A DNA stretch of 44,090 nucleotides, from assembly GCA_948739805.1 (NCBI GenBank), contig CAPYID010000014.1:1-44090 (forward strand), written 5' to 3'. How positions within the stretch are numbered: the first letter of the stretch is position 1; every line of letters begins with the position of its first letter. Below, piece by piece: positions 8,444-17,363 of this stretch. Made by a program: the position numbers and the translations under genes. The stretch comes from an uncultured Clostridia bacterium. Lineage in GTDB: Bacteria; Bacillota; Clostridia; TANB77; CAG-508. The notes below the pieces were generated by a model, which had not been told where the DNA came from, searched no databases, and worked only from the letters and a program-made list of their open reading frames with translations.

Positions 8444-8671
8444 ATGGAAGAAAGTAAAAAAGACATATATAAAGTTATTTTGTTAGGAGTAAGTATAATA
8501 CTGCTAATTATATTTGTAGTAATCAGTAAAAATGTTAAGAGTAGCAATGAAAGCAATATTATACAAAACGATATATATTCAAATAAGAACAGTATAGATG
8601 AGAACAATCTTAAAAGAATATCTGGATATAATAATTTATATTATTATGAAATAGATTTAGAAACATATTAA
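8444..8671 (+). CDS. Small single-span membrane protein
   Basis: The protein has 75 residues from the ATG at 8444, behind AAGGAG; the ATG at 8420 lies inside the preceding gene. One membrane span (about 10-30, IYKVILLGVSIILLIIFVVI) is followed by a short polar tail rich in Asn and Tyr. No family is recognised. Its place between the M23 peptidase and another small membrane protein suggests a minor channel component. Confidence 0.6.
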   Translation: MEESKKDIYKVILLGVSIILLIIFVVISKNVKSSNESNIIQNDIYSNKNSIDENNLKRISGYNNLYYYEIDLETY

Positions 8672-8684
8672 GGAGGAGTTCAAT

Positions 8685-8903
8685 ATGCAAAGTTATACAA
8701 CTAAATCAATAATTATAAAAATAATAGTATGTTTAGGGATAATTCTATTATTGTTTCTATTATTATACATATCAAAGAAGAAAAACAGTAATGCTGAAAA
8801 TGAAATTATAAAAAATGCGACTATTGTGGAATATGAGATAATAAATAGCATTGACAATATTGATGAATACCAAAAAAGAGTTTATGAAGAATCAATTAAA
8901 TAA
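8685..8903 (+). CDS. Small single-span membrane protein
   Basis: The protein has 72 residues, behind AAGGAGGAG. One membrane span (about 10-30) is followed by an acidic tail. It is the last gene of the virB4 operon; site B begins five bases after its stop. The family is not recognised. It resembles the preceding gene in plan, perhaps an old duplication, but the sequences are not clearly alike. Confidence 0.58.
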   Translation: MQSYTTKSIIIKIIVCLGIILLLFLLLYISKKKNSNAENEIIKNATIVEYEIINSIDNIDEYQKRVYEESIK

Positions 8904-8907
8904 TTCC

Positions 8908-8936
8908 TTCAAAAAGGCTTCAAAATCATTTCATTG
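8908..8936 (+). promoter_or_regulatory. Triple-heptamer activator site B (transfer regulon)
   Basis: TTCAAAA (8908-8914), TTCAAAA (8919-8925) and TTCATTG (8930-8936), 11 bp apart, with TATAAT about 19 bp downstream (8956-8961). It heads the operon that contains the sortase and VirD4. Confidence 0.82.
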
Positions 8937-8983
8937 TTTTTCTATTTTTAATGAATATAATATTAGTATATAAGAATGTTTTC

Positions 8984-9020
8984 AAAGTAGAAGAAAAAAT
9001 CTTCTGCTTTTATTATTTTA
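8984..9020 (+). terminator. Leader hairpin with U-tract ahead of the TadZ-like gene
   Basis: AAAGTAGAAGA (8984-8994) pairs with TCTTCTGCTTT (9000-9010) with one G-U pair and a 5-base loop, followed by TTATTATTTT. It stands between promoter B and the ribosome binding site GAGGAGC, as expected of an attenuator. Confidence 0.6.
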
Positions 9021-9034
9021 GAGGAGCAATGATA

Positions 9035-10228
9035 ATGGATGAAATTGAGAAAAAAGACAATACATATAATTCAAAAGTAAAAAAGTTAATTTATGTTGGA
9101 AGATGCTTAAACAATGAATTAGAAAGGATCATTTCAGAGGAAAGAGTTGTAGTAATTCAGAGATTACAAAATGAATATAACATGACATCACTTTTTAAAG
9201 AAGATTTAAGAGCAATAAATCAAATAAATTATTTAGTTTTAGACCTATCAGCTTTTACAAACTCAACAAATAATGATGAAATACTTAGAAACTTAGATAG
9301 ATTACGTGGAAATTATGAATTTAGAATTATTTTAATTGCACCAGGATATAGAAGAGGAAATGAACTATTAGCATCTTGTTTTAATATGGGAATTTATAAT
9401 CTTGTAACAGCACAGAATGATACACAAATGTATGATCAATTAAAGATATGCTTATCTGATAAAGGAATGACCTATGCACAAGCATCTCAATATAGAATTG
9501 ATATTTTAAATAATAGGCAAAAGAATACAGAAGTAATTAAAACGAACTATGAAAAAGTAAAACAGGATGTATCAATTGGAGTATTAGGAGTAACTAATCA
9601 TATCGGAGCTACAACGTGGTCGATAAATTTACTTCACTTTTTAACAACTATTCCAAATGTATCAGCTTGTCTTATAGAAGCAAATAATCATAAAGACATA
9701 AAAGATATAAAAGATTTAAGTGAAATTAATACAATGGGAATAGAACATTATCCAACTACTGCAGAAATAAAAGTCGGTGGAATGGAAATGTATTATGACA
9801 TATCAAAAATTGGAGAAATAGTATCTCAAAAGTATGATTTCTATATTTATGATTATGGAAATACAAAAGAATTATCAGAACTGGATTTAGCTTCATTTCT
9901 TAATAAGGATATTAAGTTTATTATTATGGGTTCTAAACCTTGGGAATATAAATATATTTCAAGAACATTTAATGCTATACAATTACAAGAAGCACAAGAC
10001 AGCTTATATTTAATATATAACTTTGTAAGACAAGAAGACTGGAAAGAAATAAAATCGCAGATGGGAAATCTTAATGTATATTTTAATGAATATCAACCAG
10101 AACCATTTGTATTACATTCAAAAGGGTATTTAGAAGAAACATTAAAGCGATACTTAACCAATGTAAATTACGAAGAAATAAATAGAAGTAAGAAAAAATT
10201 TAATTTTTTTAAGAGGAAATCAAAATGA
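9035..10228 (+). CDS. TadZ/CpaE-like protein: pseudo-receiver plus degenerate MinD-type ATPase
   Basis: The protein has 397 residues from the ATG at 9035, 7 bases after GAGGAGC; ATGs at 9029 and 8951 fit less well. The N-terminal ~140 residues look like a receiver fold without the phosphorylation site (YLVLDLSAF; RIILIAPGYRRG). The C-terminal half is a ParA/MinD fold (GVLGVTNHIGATTWSINLLHFL ... YDFYIYDYGN) whose P-loop lacks the Lys (GATT rather than GKTT). The same two-part plan occurs in TadZ/CpaE, which place secretion systems at a cell pole. A localisation role for the transfer channel is inferred. Confidence 0.68.
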   Translation: MDEIEKKDNTYNSKVKKLIYVGRCLNNELERIISEERVVVIQRLQNEYNMTSLFKEDLRAINQINYLVLDLSAFTNSTNNDEILRNLDRLRGNYEFRIILIAPGYRRGNELLASCFNMGIYNLVTAQNDTQMYDQLKICLSDKGMTYAQASQYRIDILNNRQKNTEVIKTNYEKVKQDVSIGVLGVTNHIGATTWSINLLHFLTTIPNVSACLIEANNHKDIKDIKDLSEINTMGIEHYPTTAEIKVGGMEMYYDISKIGEIVSQKYDFYIYDYGNTKELSELDLASFLNKDIKFIIMGSKPWEYKYISRTFNAIQLQEAQDSLYLIYNFVRQEDWKEIKSQMGNLNVYFNEYQPEPFVLHSKGYLEETLKRYLTNVNYEEINRSKKKFNFFKRKSK

Positions 10229-10488
10229 AAAATTATGAAGATATGAGTGTAAAAGAGAAAAGAACAACACTAAGTGAAGTGTATGGTCTATATAATTTAT
10301 ATAGAAATTTTGAAATTGCATACGATTCTTTACCAAATGATTTAAAAGAAAAACTAAATAATGAATTTGAAAATAATAAACCTGATAATCTAATTAGAAC
10401 ATTATCAATTGTTGTAACAGATTTATATAATATTGCAGATGAATTATACAAAAAAACAGAACAACCAAATATAGAAGAAGAGAGGTAA
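10225..10488 (+). CDS. Small protein of unknown function
   Basis: The protein has 87 residues. Its ATG overlaps the stop of the TadZ-like gene (ATGA, 10225-10228), which implies translational coupling. It is largely helical and acidic, with no Cys, no membrane span and no known motif. Confidence 0.65.
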   Translation: MKNYEDMSVKEKRTTLSEVYGLYNLYRNFEIAYDSLPNDLKEKLNNEFENNKPDNLIRTLSIVVTDLYNIADELYKKTEQPNIEEER

Positions 10489-10496
10489 TTATTGAT

Positions 10497-11057
10497 ATGA
10501 GTGATTTATATAATTTAAGTAGAGAAGAACTAATAGGAGTTATGAAATCCTATGATAAATACATAACAGAATATTTTGAAAATCATGCTGAAGGATGCCC
10601 AGTATGTTTGGAGGAATTTTATAACAATGAATATAAAGAATTTATAGAGAATTTATATAAAAGAGTATGTCAAAACTATTGCAATACAATGAATAAAGAA
10701 TTACTGCTAGAGGATGATAAAAATTTAATACATCATATTTTTGTTAGAGATGAATTTATAGAGTTAGCAGAAGATGGAAAAATAAATATAAATAATTATA
10801 AAAAGTATTTAGACTTAAATTTAGGGGCAGATTTTGAAAAAGGAGAATTTATATACAATTCATATAAAGAATTATATGAATCTTACGTTAGAGATGAAAT
10901 ATATGGAGATATACGAGATTTAGGGTTATATGATGATTATGGGTATTGGGATTTTGAAATATCAAAAGAAGATTTACAAGCATTAAACGAATTAGTAGGA
11001 GAAAATTTTGATGTGTCTAATCCTGAAAAAGAAAATGAAAAAGAGAAGGATTTATAA
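10497..11057 (+). CDS. Acidic protein of unknown function
   Basis: The protein has 186 residues, with GAGAGG upstream. It is strongly acidic and rich in Tyr, Asp and Glu, with a GCPVC pair near residue 34 and a repetitive acidic tail (PEKENEKEKDL). There is no membrane span or signal peptide. It is part of the sortase/VirD4 operon; its role is unknown. Confidence 0.65.
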   Translation: MSDLYNLSREELIGVMKSYDKYITEYFENHAEGCPVCLEEFYNNEYKEFIENLYKRVCQNYCNTMNKELLLEDDKNLIHHIFVRDEFIELAEDGKININNYKKYLDLNLGADFEKGEFIYNSYKELYESYVRDEIYGDIRDLGLYDDYGYWDFEISKEDLQALNELVGENFDVSNPEKENEKEKDL

Positions 11058-11084
11058 AAGTTTAAGTATTAGGAGGTAAAAATA

Positions 11085-11321
11085 TTGGAAAAAGACTTAT
11101 TAAAAAAGTTGGCAAAGAAACATGATGAAAATTGGGATAAAGTAATGGAATTAGCAAAAGAAAATGGATTTATTACACAAACATTTGCAGGAACTGCAGT
11201 ATTAATATGTAATGAAGAACAAATAAAAAACTATGGTTATGAAAAATATGAGCAAATACAGGAAACCAACAGTACATTAAATCAAATTAAAGAACTTGAA
11301 AATGAAGAAGAACTAGGATAG
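11085..11321 (+). CDS. Small acidic protein of unknown function
   Basis: The protein has 78 residues, starting at TTG (11085) 7 bases after a strong AGGAGG; no ATG fits as well. It is helical and charged, with a central hydrophobic patch (FITQTFAGTAVLIC). Similar small proteins are common in clostridial conjugative elements, but no function is known to me. Confidence 0.6.
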   Translation: MEKDLLKKLAKKHDENWDKVMELAKENGFITQTFAGTAVLICNEEQIKNYGYEKYEQIQETNSTLNQIKELENEEELG

Positions 11322-11337
11322 GAAGGAACAATATAAG

Positions 11338-11628
11338 ATGAAAAGAAATAATATTGGATTTTATGAAAGATACAAGAAAGAGCAAAAACAAAAGAAAGTA
11401 GAGGAACATTTTAGAAAAAAATACAATATAAGTGATGATAAAACAGTTGTAATTGAAAAGAAGTCTAAAATAGATAAAGTATTATTTTATTTAAGAAGTT
11501 TTATAGCAATTATATTAAAAATCTTTACATACTTTTTGATTTTTGGATTATCGACAATTGGAGCAACAGTTTTATTAAATGAATCATTGAGAGTAACATT
11601 TTTTGAAGTATTACAAACAATTATTTAA
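11338..11628 (+). CDS. Small C-terminal membrane protein of unknown function
   Basis: The protein has 96 residues. A basic N-terminal half (RYKKEQKQKKVEEHFRKKY) precedes a hydrophobic region (about 50-85) with one or two spans. The layout, a cytosolic basic head on a membrane tail, suits a channel-assembly or anchoring role. It lies just before an exported protein and the sortase. Confidence 0.6.
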   Translation: MKRNNIGFYERYKKEQKQKKVEEHFRKKYNISDDKTVVIEKKSKIDKVLFYLRSFIAIILKIFTYFLIFGLSTIGATVLLNESLRVTFFEVLQTII

Positions 11629-11646
11629 GATATTAGGAGGTTTATC

Positions 11647-12681
11647 ATGGGATCAAAGAAAGTAGAAATTAAGAAATTATTTTTAACAATTATATTTATA
11701 ATAGGAATATTATTAATTTTAGGAAATAAAAGTTTTGCAGTAACAAATGAATATATAAAAACAATTACAGAAAAATCAGGAATAACAGATATAGTAGGAC
11801 AAGTTGATTTAGAAATTCAAGAAGATGGAAAAATATATGAATATGCTTCATTTATAGAAGAAAAGACAGATGTAGAAAAGAAAATGCAAAAACAGACAAC
11901 AGAGCAAAAAGAATTGTCTTCAAATTCAAAACAATATTTAGATGAACATTTTGAAGAGCTGATTCAGTATGAAGATGAACAGTTTAAGGGAGAATTACAG
12001 TTAGTTGATTATAATATAGAAACTATAAATAATGGTTTTATTGAGAGAATAGATAGCAAAGAAATTATATTAACCAATATGCCTACAAATGATTTATCAC
12101 AAGTAGATAAAACAAAAATAATTAATGGAAGAGAATATGTACTTATAAATGTAAATTGGGAATCAGAAGAAAATCAAGAAATAGATAACACTTTAGTACC
12201 AAAGCAATATAAAGGAACAGCTATATATCAATGTGTGATTAGAACAGAAAAACCAAGTACATATAAAGTATCAGCTAATTATATGGGAGAAGTTGAATCA
12301 AAGGAACAACTTTCTAATTATATAATAACTTATAAATTAAAAGAACAACCAAAAGGAGAAAGCAACATTGTAACTTCTATTGTAATAGTAGCAGGTGGAA
12401 TTATAGTTTTAGGAATATTAGTATTTTTACTAAAACCAAATGCAACAATTTATAATGTGCAAAATGGAAATAAAATAGTAAAAATAAAATCTGCAAAAAT
12501 AAGAAATGGGGCAATGATAGATATTACAAATAAGATACAAAATATATCAGGCAATAATTTTATTTTGCAGATTAATAGTTCAACACTTAATAGATTACTA
12601 AATAAAACAATAGTAATCAAATTAAATAATCAAAATAAAAAAGTAATGATTATATCAGGAAAAAATTATTTTAATTTTTAA
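11647..12681 (+). CDS. Exported, membrane-anchored protein of unknown function
   Basis: The protein has 344 residues, behind AGGAGG. It has a signal peptide (about 1-31, ending SFA), an extracellular part of some 210 residues, a membrane span (about 243-263, VTSIVIVAGGIIVLGILVFLL) and a final 80-residue domain rich in Asn, Lys and Ile. There is no LPxTG motif, so it is not an obvious substrate of the sortase next door. It could be a surface-exposed part of the transfer apparatus. Confidence 0.62.
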   Translation: MGSKKVEIKKLFLTIIFIIGILLILGNKSFAVTNEYIKTITEKSGITDIVGQVDLEIQEDGKIYEYASFIEEKTDVEKKMQKQTTEQKELSSNSKQYLDEHFEELIQYEDEQFKGELQLVDYNIETINNGFIERIDSKEIILTNMPTNDLSQVDKTKIINGREYVLINVNWESEENQEIDNTLVPKQYKGTAIYQCVIRTEKPSTYKVSANYMGEVESKEQLSNYIITYKLKEQPKGESNIVTSIVIVAGGIIVLGILVFLLKPNATIYNVQNGNKIVKIKSAKIRNGAMIDITNKIQNISGNNFILQINSSTLNRLLNKTIVIKLNNQNKKVMIISGKNYFNF

Positions 12682-12715
12682 TGATATGAAAAATGTAACA
12701 AGGAAAGATGCGAAA

Positions 12716-13275
12716 ATGAAGAGTAAAAAGATTATTATATATTGTTTGTTATTAATTTCATTATTATTTGCATTAGCTTTAACATTTCTTTTAGATAAAA
12801 ACTTATATTTATGTCCAGAAGAATATGTTGAAACTAATGAGAAATCAATAATAATGGATGATGTAGAAGATAAAATCGAACTTAAATATAATTGGCAGAT
12901 AGCAATTCCAAAATTAGATGTTATTGCACCTATTGGTGAAGGATCAGATATTGTTACTTTAAGAAATAGAGTAGGACATATAGCAGGAACAGGACAATTA
13001 TCTCGGCAATATCTGTTTAGCTCGGACACAATAATACAAATAACTATACTTCAGGTTATTATTATTTTGACAGAATTGATGAATTAGAAATTGGAGATAA
13101 GATTAATTATCACATTAATAATCAAGATTTAATATTTTGTGTATCTGAATTTAGAGAAGTAGATGAAAAAGATTTATCTGTATTAGAGGAGACACAGAAT
13201 ACAAGGCTTACATTAATAACTTGCATTGCAGGTAAGCACAATAAGAGATATATAGTAGAATGTGATTTAATTTAG
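12716..13275 (+). CDS. Sortase family protein (two +1 frameshifts at CGG)
   Basis: The joined protein has 185 residues from 12716 (SD AAGGAAAG); an in-frame ATG at 12686 would add ten. An N-terminal membrane span is followed by a sortase fold. The reading frame breaks twice at in-frame CGG codons 19 bases apart: skipping C13004 and C13023 joins ...GTGQLS, GNICLA and GHNNTNNYTSGYYYFD. The catalytic His is the second residue after site 4, and the catalytic Cys (TLITC) and Arg (KRYIVEC) lie in the last frame, so only a doubly shifted product can be active. Sortases link LPxTG proteins to the wall. Class D/E is possible; the class is not certain. Confidence 0.86.
13004..13006 (+). other. CGG +1 frameshift site 3 (sortase)
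   Basis: In-frame TCT-CGG. Skipping the C reads GGC (Gly), giving QLSGNICLA; unshifted reading gives QLSRQYLFSS and loses the sortase motif. Confidence 0.87.
13023..13025 (+). other. CGG +1 frameshift site 4 (sortase)
   Basis: In the frame entered at site 3 this reads GCT-CGG. Skipping the C reads GGA-CAC, giving the conserved AGH with the catalytic His; unshifted reading stops within four codons (RTQ-stop). Confidence 0.87.
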
Positions 13276-13304
13276 GAAAAGATTAATGTTTGGAGGTATT
13301 ATAA

Positions 13305-15640
13305 ATGAAATTTGGTAAAACAACTCTATTTTATACAATTTTCTTTAGTGTAACAATTGTATTATCAGTTATACTGTCATGTATTTTAGCAAATGTTCTT
13401 TCATTAGTTTATTCGGAAAATCCTCAAAACATAATTAATTTGAATCCAGGAATTATGATAGAGCGACTTTTTAATGAAAAAGCAGTAAATGAAATGTTTT
13501 GGATAATACTTGGAATGTTTTTACTTTTAATTATTGTAACGAGATTTCATAGGTGGTTTGGCTTAAAAGATTATAAATCAAAACTATACAAGGTTACTGA
13601 TGATATACAAATTCCACAAAGAGTAGGCGATAAGCAGACACAGCAAGGTTCTTCTTGGTGGCTTAATAAAAAAGAATATAAGAAAGTATTTGATATAAAT
13701 ACAATTGATACAGAAAATGAAGCGATTAAAAAACTTTTATATAATGCAGATCAAGAAACGAATGCTATAAAAAAAATAACAATTCCATATAAAATAGTAG
13801 AAGAAAATGAAGTAGTAGATGAGGAAAAATTAAAAGAAGAAATTAATGAAGAATATAGCAAAATTAAAAGCAAAGAAATAAAAGAGGATGAGCAAAAGGT
13901 ATTTAAAAAAGGTGGAATTGTTTTAGGAAGAGAAGAAAGAACAGTATTTTCAAAATGCGAGAGTTTTCCTTTCTTTAAAACAAGAAAAGTAGAAGATATT
14001 TATTATGTAGGAGATGATGTGCATACCCTAACGATAGGAGCAACACGTTCAGGTAAAACAAGATGCTTAGTTATTGAAAGTATATACAATTGTGGATTAG
14101 CAGGAGAAAGTATGATAATATCAGATCCAAAAGGGGAATTATTTGAATACACTTCTCGGAGGATTGAAACAACTTGGATATAATGTAGTTACATTAGATT
14201 TTAAAAATCCAATGAAATCAAGTCATTATAATTTCTTACAACCAGTAATTAACGAAATTAGAAAGGGAAATATCGCACAGGCACAACAGAGAGCATCTGA
14301 CATTTGTGAATCATTAGTAGAAGATTCAAAACAAGAAAAAATATGGTCTAATGGGGAGAAAGCAACAATAAAATCTGCAATTATGAGTGTTTGTATGGAA
14401 GCACCACCAGAATGTCAAAATATAGCAAATGTATATTATTTTTTATCTAATATGTGTATGGAGCAAAAAGATGGAAGTATGCTTATGGACAAGTTTTTAG
14501 ATAATATCAAAAAGGGTATTGGAAATTATATGGATTATGAAATTGGTGAAGAAATACCAAGAACTCCAAATCCTAATCATCCTGCTATTGGTGCTTTTGC
14601 TCCTGCTTTAGTTGCTTCGTCAAAAACAAGACAGAGTTTCTTTGCATCTGCATTAACAACTCTTGTACTATTTACTGACCAATATATTGCAAAAATGACA
14701 TCTAAAACAGAAATAAAAGCAGAAGATTTAGCAAATAAGAAGACTGTTTTATATTTAATACTTCCTGATGAAAAACTAACATATTATTCTCTTTGTTCAT
14801 TATTTGTAAATCAAATATATCAACAGTTAGTTAATATTGCAGATAATGGAGGAGGAAGATTAAAGAATAGAGTTAATTTTATCTTAGATGAATTTGGAAA
14901 TTTTTCTCCAATTCCTAACTTTGGAGGATTTTTAACAGTTGGTGGAGGTAGAGGAATACGTTTCAATTTATTTTTACAAAGTTTCTCACAGCTAAATTCT
15001 AAATATGATGAAAATACAGCACAAAATATATGTGATAATACACATCTTTGGTGTTATCTTAAAACTTCAAATGATACAACAGCAGAAAAAATTAGTAAAC
15101 GTATTCGGCTCTTATACTTGTAGCTCATACTCTGAAAGTAATTCTGGAAATGTTGGAGGTTCATCTATAAATAAAAGTAAATCAATGTCTTTAACACAAA
15201 GGTCGCTTTTAACACCTGCAGAAATATTAAGAATTAATAGACCATACTTACTTGTGATGTATTCAGGGCAAAATCCTGCTATGACTAAAGCACCAGACCT
15301 ATCTAAATGGAACTTTAATCGAATGTTATCACTTGGAGATCAGGATTTTTGCACTAAGGTTAGAACGATAAGAGAAACAGCAAGATATGAAGCTAGTAAT
15401 GCAGAAATTAAACTTTGGGATATTGATAGCAAAATGCAAGATGAAATTGAAAGACAAAAATCAGAGCAAGAAGCTGAAAGAAACAATGAAAGAATGAGAA
15501 GACTAGAAGCTATGAGAGAAATGAAATATACACATAGAGAACCTATGATAGGATTAGATAGAGATAAAATATATGAAAATATAGAAAAGGCAAGAGTAAC
15601 TGAAAATGAAGAAGATGATGATAATGATGACGAGGAATAA
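13305..15640 (+). CDS. VirD4/TraG-like coupling protein (two +1 frameshifts at CGG)
   Basis: This couples the relaxed DNA to the secretion channel; it resembles the CD1115 family of clostridial elements. The joined protein has 777 residues. Two N-terminal membrane spans (about 8-35 and 66-85) precede Walker A GATRSGKT (245-252) and SDPKGELFEYTS; skipping C14157 gives GGLKQLGYNVVTLDF; the second frame carries Walker B (VNFILDEFGNF) and the FLQSFSQL sensor region up to AEKISKRI; skipping C15106 gives GSYTCSSYSES and the C-terminal region, which ends in an acidic tail. Each shift restores conserved sequence and the total is a multiple of three. Start 13305 has GGAGG upstream. Confidence 0.91.
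14157..14159 (+). other. CGG +1 frameshift site 5 (virD4)
   Basis: In-frame TCT-CGG. Skipping the C reads GGA-GGA (Gly-Gly) and joins FEYTS to GGLKQLGYNVV; unshifted reading stops seven codons later. Confidence 0.88.
15106..15108 (+). other. CGG +1 frameshift site 6 (virD4)
   Basis: In-frame ATT-CGG. Skipping the C reads GGC and joins KISKRI to GSYTCSS; unshifted reading stops after RLLYL. Confidence 0.88.
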
Positions 15641-15730
15641 GTAGATAATTATATTTTGCGAATTATTAATAAGTATGATATACTTAAAACGCAAAATGAA
15701 AAAATACATAATAATAAGGAGATTAAATTT

Positions 15731-15988
15731 ATGGCAAAGAAATACAAAGAACCAATAAATGAAGAAATGGAAACTACTATAAATGTTTTATATGACGATA
15801 ACATATTATCCATATATACAAATAAAGTATCATTACAAAGAAAGCTAAACAAACTTATTGGTGAACCAAAAAAAGAACATAAAATAAAGGATAAAATTAC
15901 TGGTAGCTTTTGGGATATTTCTTTAAATGATAAAATAATAATAGGAAGATTACTAATAAAAGTAGATATATTTGAAATATATGGTTAA
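15731..15988 (+). CDS. Small protein of unknown function
   Basis: The protein has 85 residues from the ATG at 15731, behind AAGGAG; upstream in-frame ATGs have no site. It looks like a mixed alpha/beta domain (NILSIYTNKVSLQRKLNKLIG, then SFWDISLNDKIIIGRLL). It follows virD4 in the same operon; no family is recognised. Confidence 0.6.
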   Translation: MAKKYKEPINEEMETTINVLYDDNILSIYTNKVSLQRKLNKLIGEPKKEHKIKDKITGSFWDISLNDKIIIGRLLIKVDIFEIYG

Positions 15989-16011
15989 ATAGTATAAGGA
16001 GGAATTTTACA

Positions 16012-16407
16012 ATGGAACAGAGAATGAAGAAAGATGAATTACTAAAACTAATTGATAGTTTAAAAATAAGTCCAGATGAATTTTTGATTTTATCTAGTTC
16101 AGCATTAGTAATTAGAGGGATTTATCCTGATGCAGGGGATCTTGACATAGCAGTAACTGAAAAAGGGTTAAAAGAATTAAAAAACAATTACAATCTGAAA
16201 CAAAAAGATAATGGGTGGTATATAGTAAATGATAAAGTAGAATGTGTACTTGAAACAAAGGAAGACTGGAAGATAGAGAAATATGACAAATATAACTTGG
16301 AAGATATAGAAATTTACTATGAAAAAATAAAAAATAGTAATAGAGAAAAAGACAATTTGAGGATTCCAATTGTAAAAGAATATATTAATAAAAAGAAAAA
16401 CATATAG
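16012..16407 (+). CDS. Nucleotidyltransferase-fold protein
   Basis: The protein has 131 residues, behind AAGGAGG. FLILSSSALVIRGIYPDAGDLDIAV matches the start of a pol-beta/MNT nucleotidyltransferase fold (SSxALxxxG ... DLDI), the pattern seen in AbiEii-like and similar proteins, with two of the acidic residues visible in GDLDIAV. It is too short for a full enzyme with a C-terminal helical domain. It could be part of a defence or toxin-antitoxin pair with its small neighbour, but this is inference. Confidence 0.6.
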   Translation: MEQRMKKDELLKLIDSLKISPDEFLILSSSALVIRGIYPDAGDLDIAVTEKGLKELKNNYNLKQKDNGWYIVNDKVECVLETKEDWKIEKYDKYNLEDIEIYYEKIKNSNREKDNLRIPIVKEYINKKKNI

Positions 16408-16439
16408 AAAAAATTTGAACTAAAAAAGAAGAGGTATAT

Positions 16440-16616
16440 ATGAAATTTAAGATTTTTGATGTAGTAGAAGTAAATAATGGAAACAAAGCGACTATATTAT
16501 CTGTAGATAATGAACAATATAAAGTAGAAATTGTAACGAATGATGGAAAATCAAAAGGAATAGTAGATTTAGAAGAAAAAGATATAAAGAAGTTAATATT
16601 TAAAAAAGAGAATTGA
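16440..16616 (+). CDS. Small DUF4926-like beta-barrel protein
   Basis: The protein has 58 residues, with AGAGG upstream. The pattern FKIFDVVEVNNGNKATILSV...YKVEIVTNDGK is that of small SH3-like/DUF4926 proteins. It is the last gene of the operon that begins at 9035. Confidence 0.58.
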   Translation: MKFKIFDVVEVNNGNKATILSVDNEQYKVEIVTNDGKSKGIVDLEEKDIKKLIFKKEN

Positions 16617-16628
16617 AAAAATATATAA

Positions 16629-16670
16629 GGCAAGTAGTTGGTTGAAAATTACTTGCTTTTGTGTTATTAT
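16629..16670 (+). promoter_or_regulatory. Hairpin overlapping sigma-A promoter, family 2 (copy 3)
   Basis: GCAAGTAGTT pairs with AATTACTTGC (one G-U), followed by TTTT, so it may end the upstream operon. TTGAAA (16642-16647) in its loop, a 17-bp spacer and TATTAT (16665-16670) form a promoter nearly identical to those at 2197 and 5544. It drives the HD-hydrolase gene. Confidence 0.65.
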
Positions 16671-16737
16671 AGATAAAGCCAAATAGTAATTTGTAGGGAT
16701 GATATTAAAAAATAGATAAAGGAGATGTTAATACTAA

Positions 16738-17328
16738 ATGGATGAAAGGATAAAAAAGCAAATAGAATTTGCATTAGAAATTGATAAAGAAAAAAACATT
16801 TTTCGCCAGACACATTTATCTAATAATGGAAGAAACGAAAATGATGCAGAACATGCATGGCATATAGCAATTATGTCATATTTTTTACAAGAATATTCTA
16901 ATGAAAAAGTAGATATTGCAAGAGTTATGATTATGTGTTTAATTCATGATATTGTAGAAATTGATGCAGGAGATACTTATGCCTATGATAGTGAAGGACT
17001 GAAAACGCAAAATAATAGAGAAAAAATAGCAAAAGAACGAATTTTTTCACTCTTACCAACAGACCAAAAAAAAGAATTTATATCAATATTTGATGAATTT
17101 GAGGAAAATCAGACACCTGAAGCAAAGTTTGCTCATGCAATGGATAATTTTCAACCTTTGATTCTTAATAACAGTAATGATGGAGGAGATTGGAGAGAGC
17201 ATAATGTTACTGCTAAACAGGTTTATGGGAGACAATCAAAAACAAAAGATGGTTCAAAAAAATTGTTTGAAATAACTGATATGATATTGCAAGAAAATAT
17301 AAAGAAAGGCAACATAAAAGAAGTCTAA
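16738..17328 (+). CDS. HD-domain hydrolase (YfbR-like nucleotidase family)
   Basis: The protein has 196 residues, behind AAGGAG. The metal-binding HD pattern is complete: an early Arg/Asn segment (IFRQTHLSNNGRNENDAEHAWHIA), the HD pair (CLIHDIVEID) and a later Asp (FAHAMDNFQP). Such proteins (HD_3 group) often remove phosphate from deoxynucleoside monophosphates. Possible roles in a mobile element are nucleotide pool control or phage defence. It is expressed from a promoter shared with the sigma gene. Confidence 0.82.
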   Translation: MDERIKKQIEFALEIDKEKNIFRQTHLSNNGRNENDAEHAWHIAIMSYFLQEYSNEKVDIARVMIMCLIHDIVEIDAGDTYAYDSEGLKTQNNREKIAKERIFSLLPTDQKKEFISIFDEFEENQTPEAKFAHAMDNFQPLILNNSNDGGDWREHNVTAKQVYGRQSKTKDGSKKLFEITDMILQENIKKGNIKEV

Positions 17329-17363
17329 AATAATATGCAGTAATACAAATTAGGAGAGATAAT

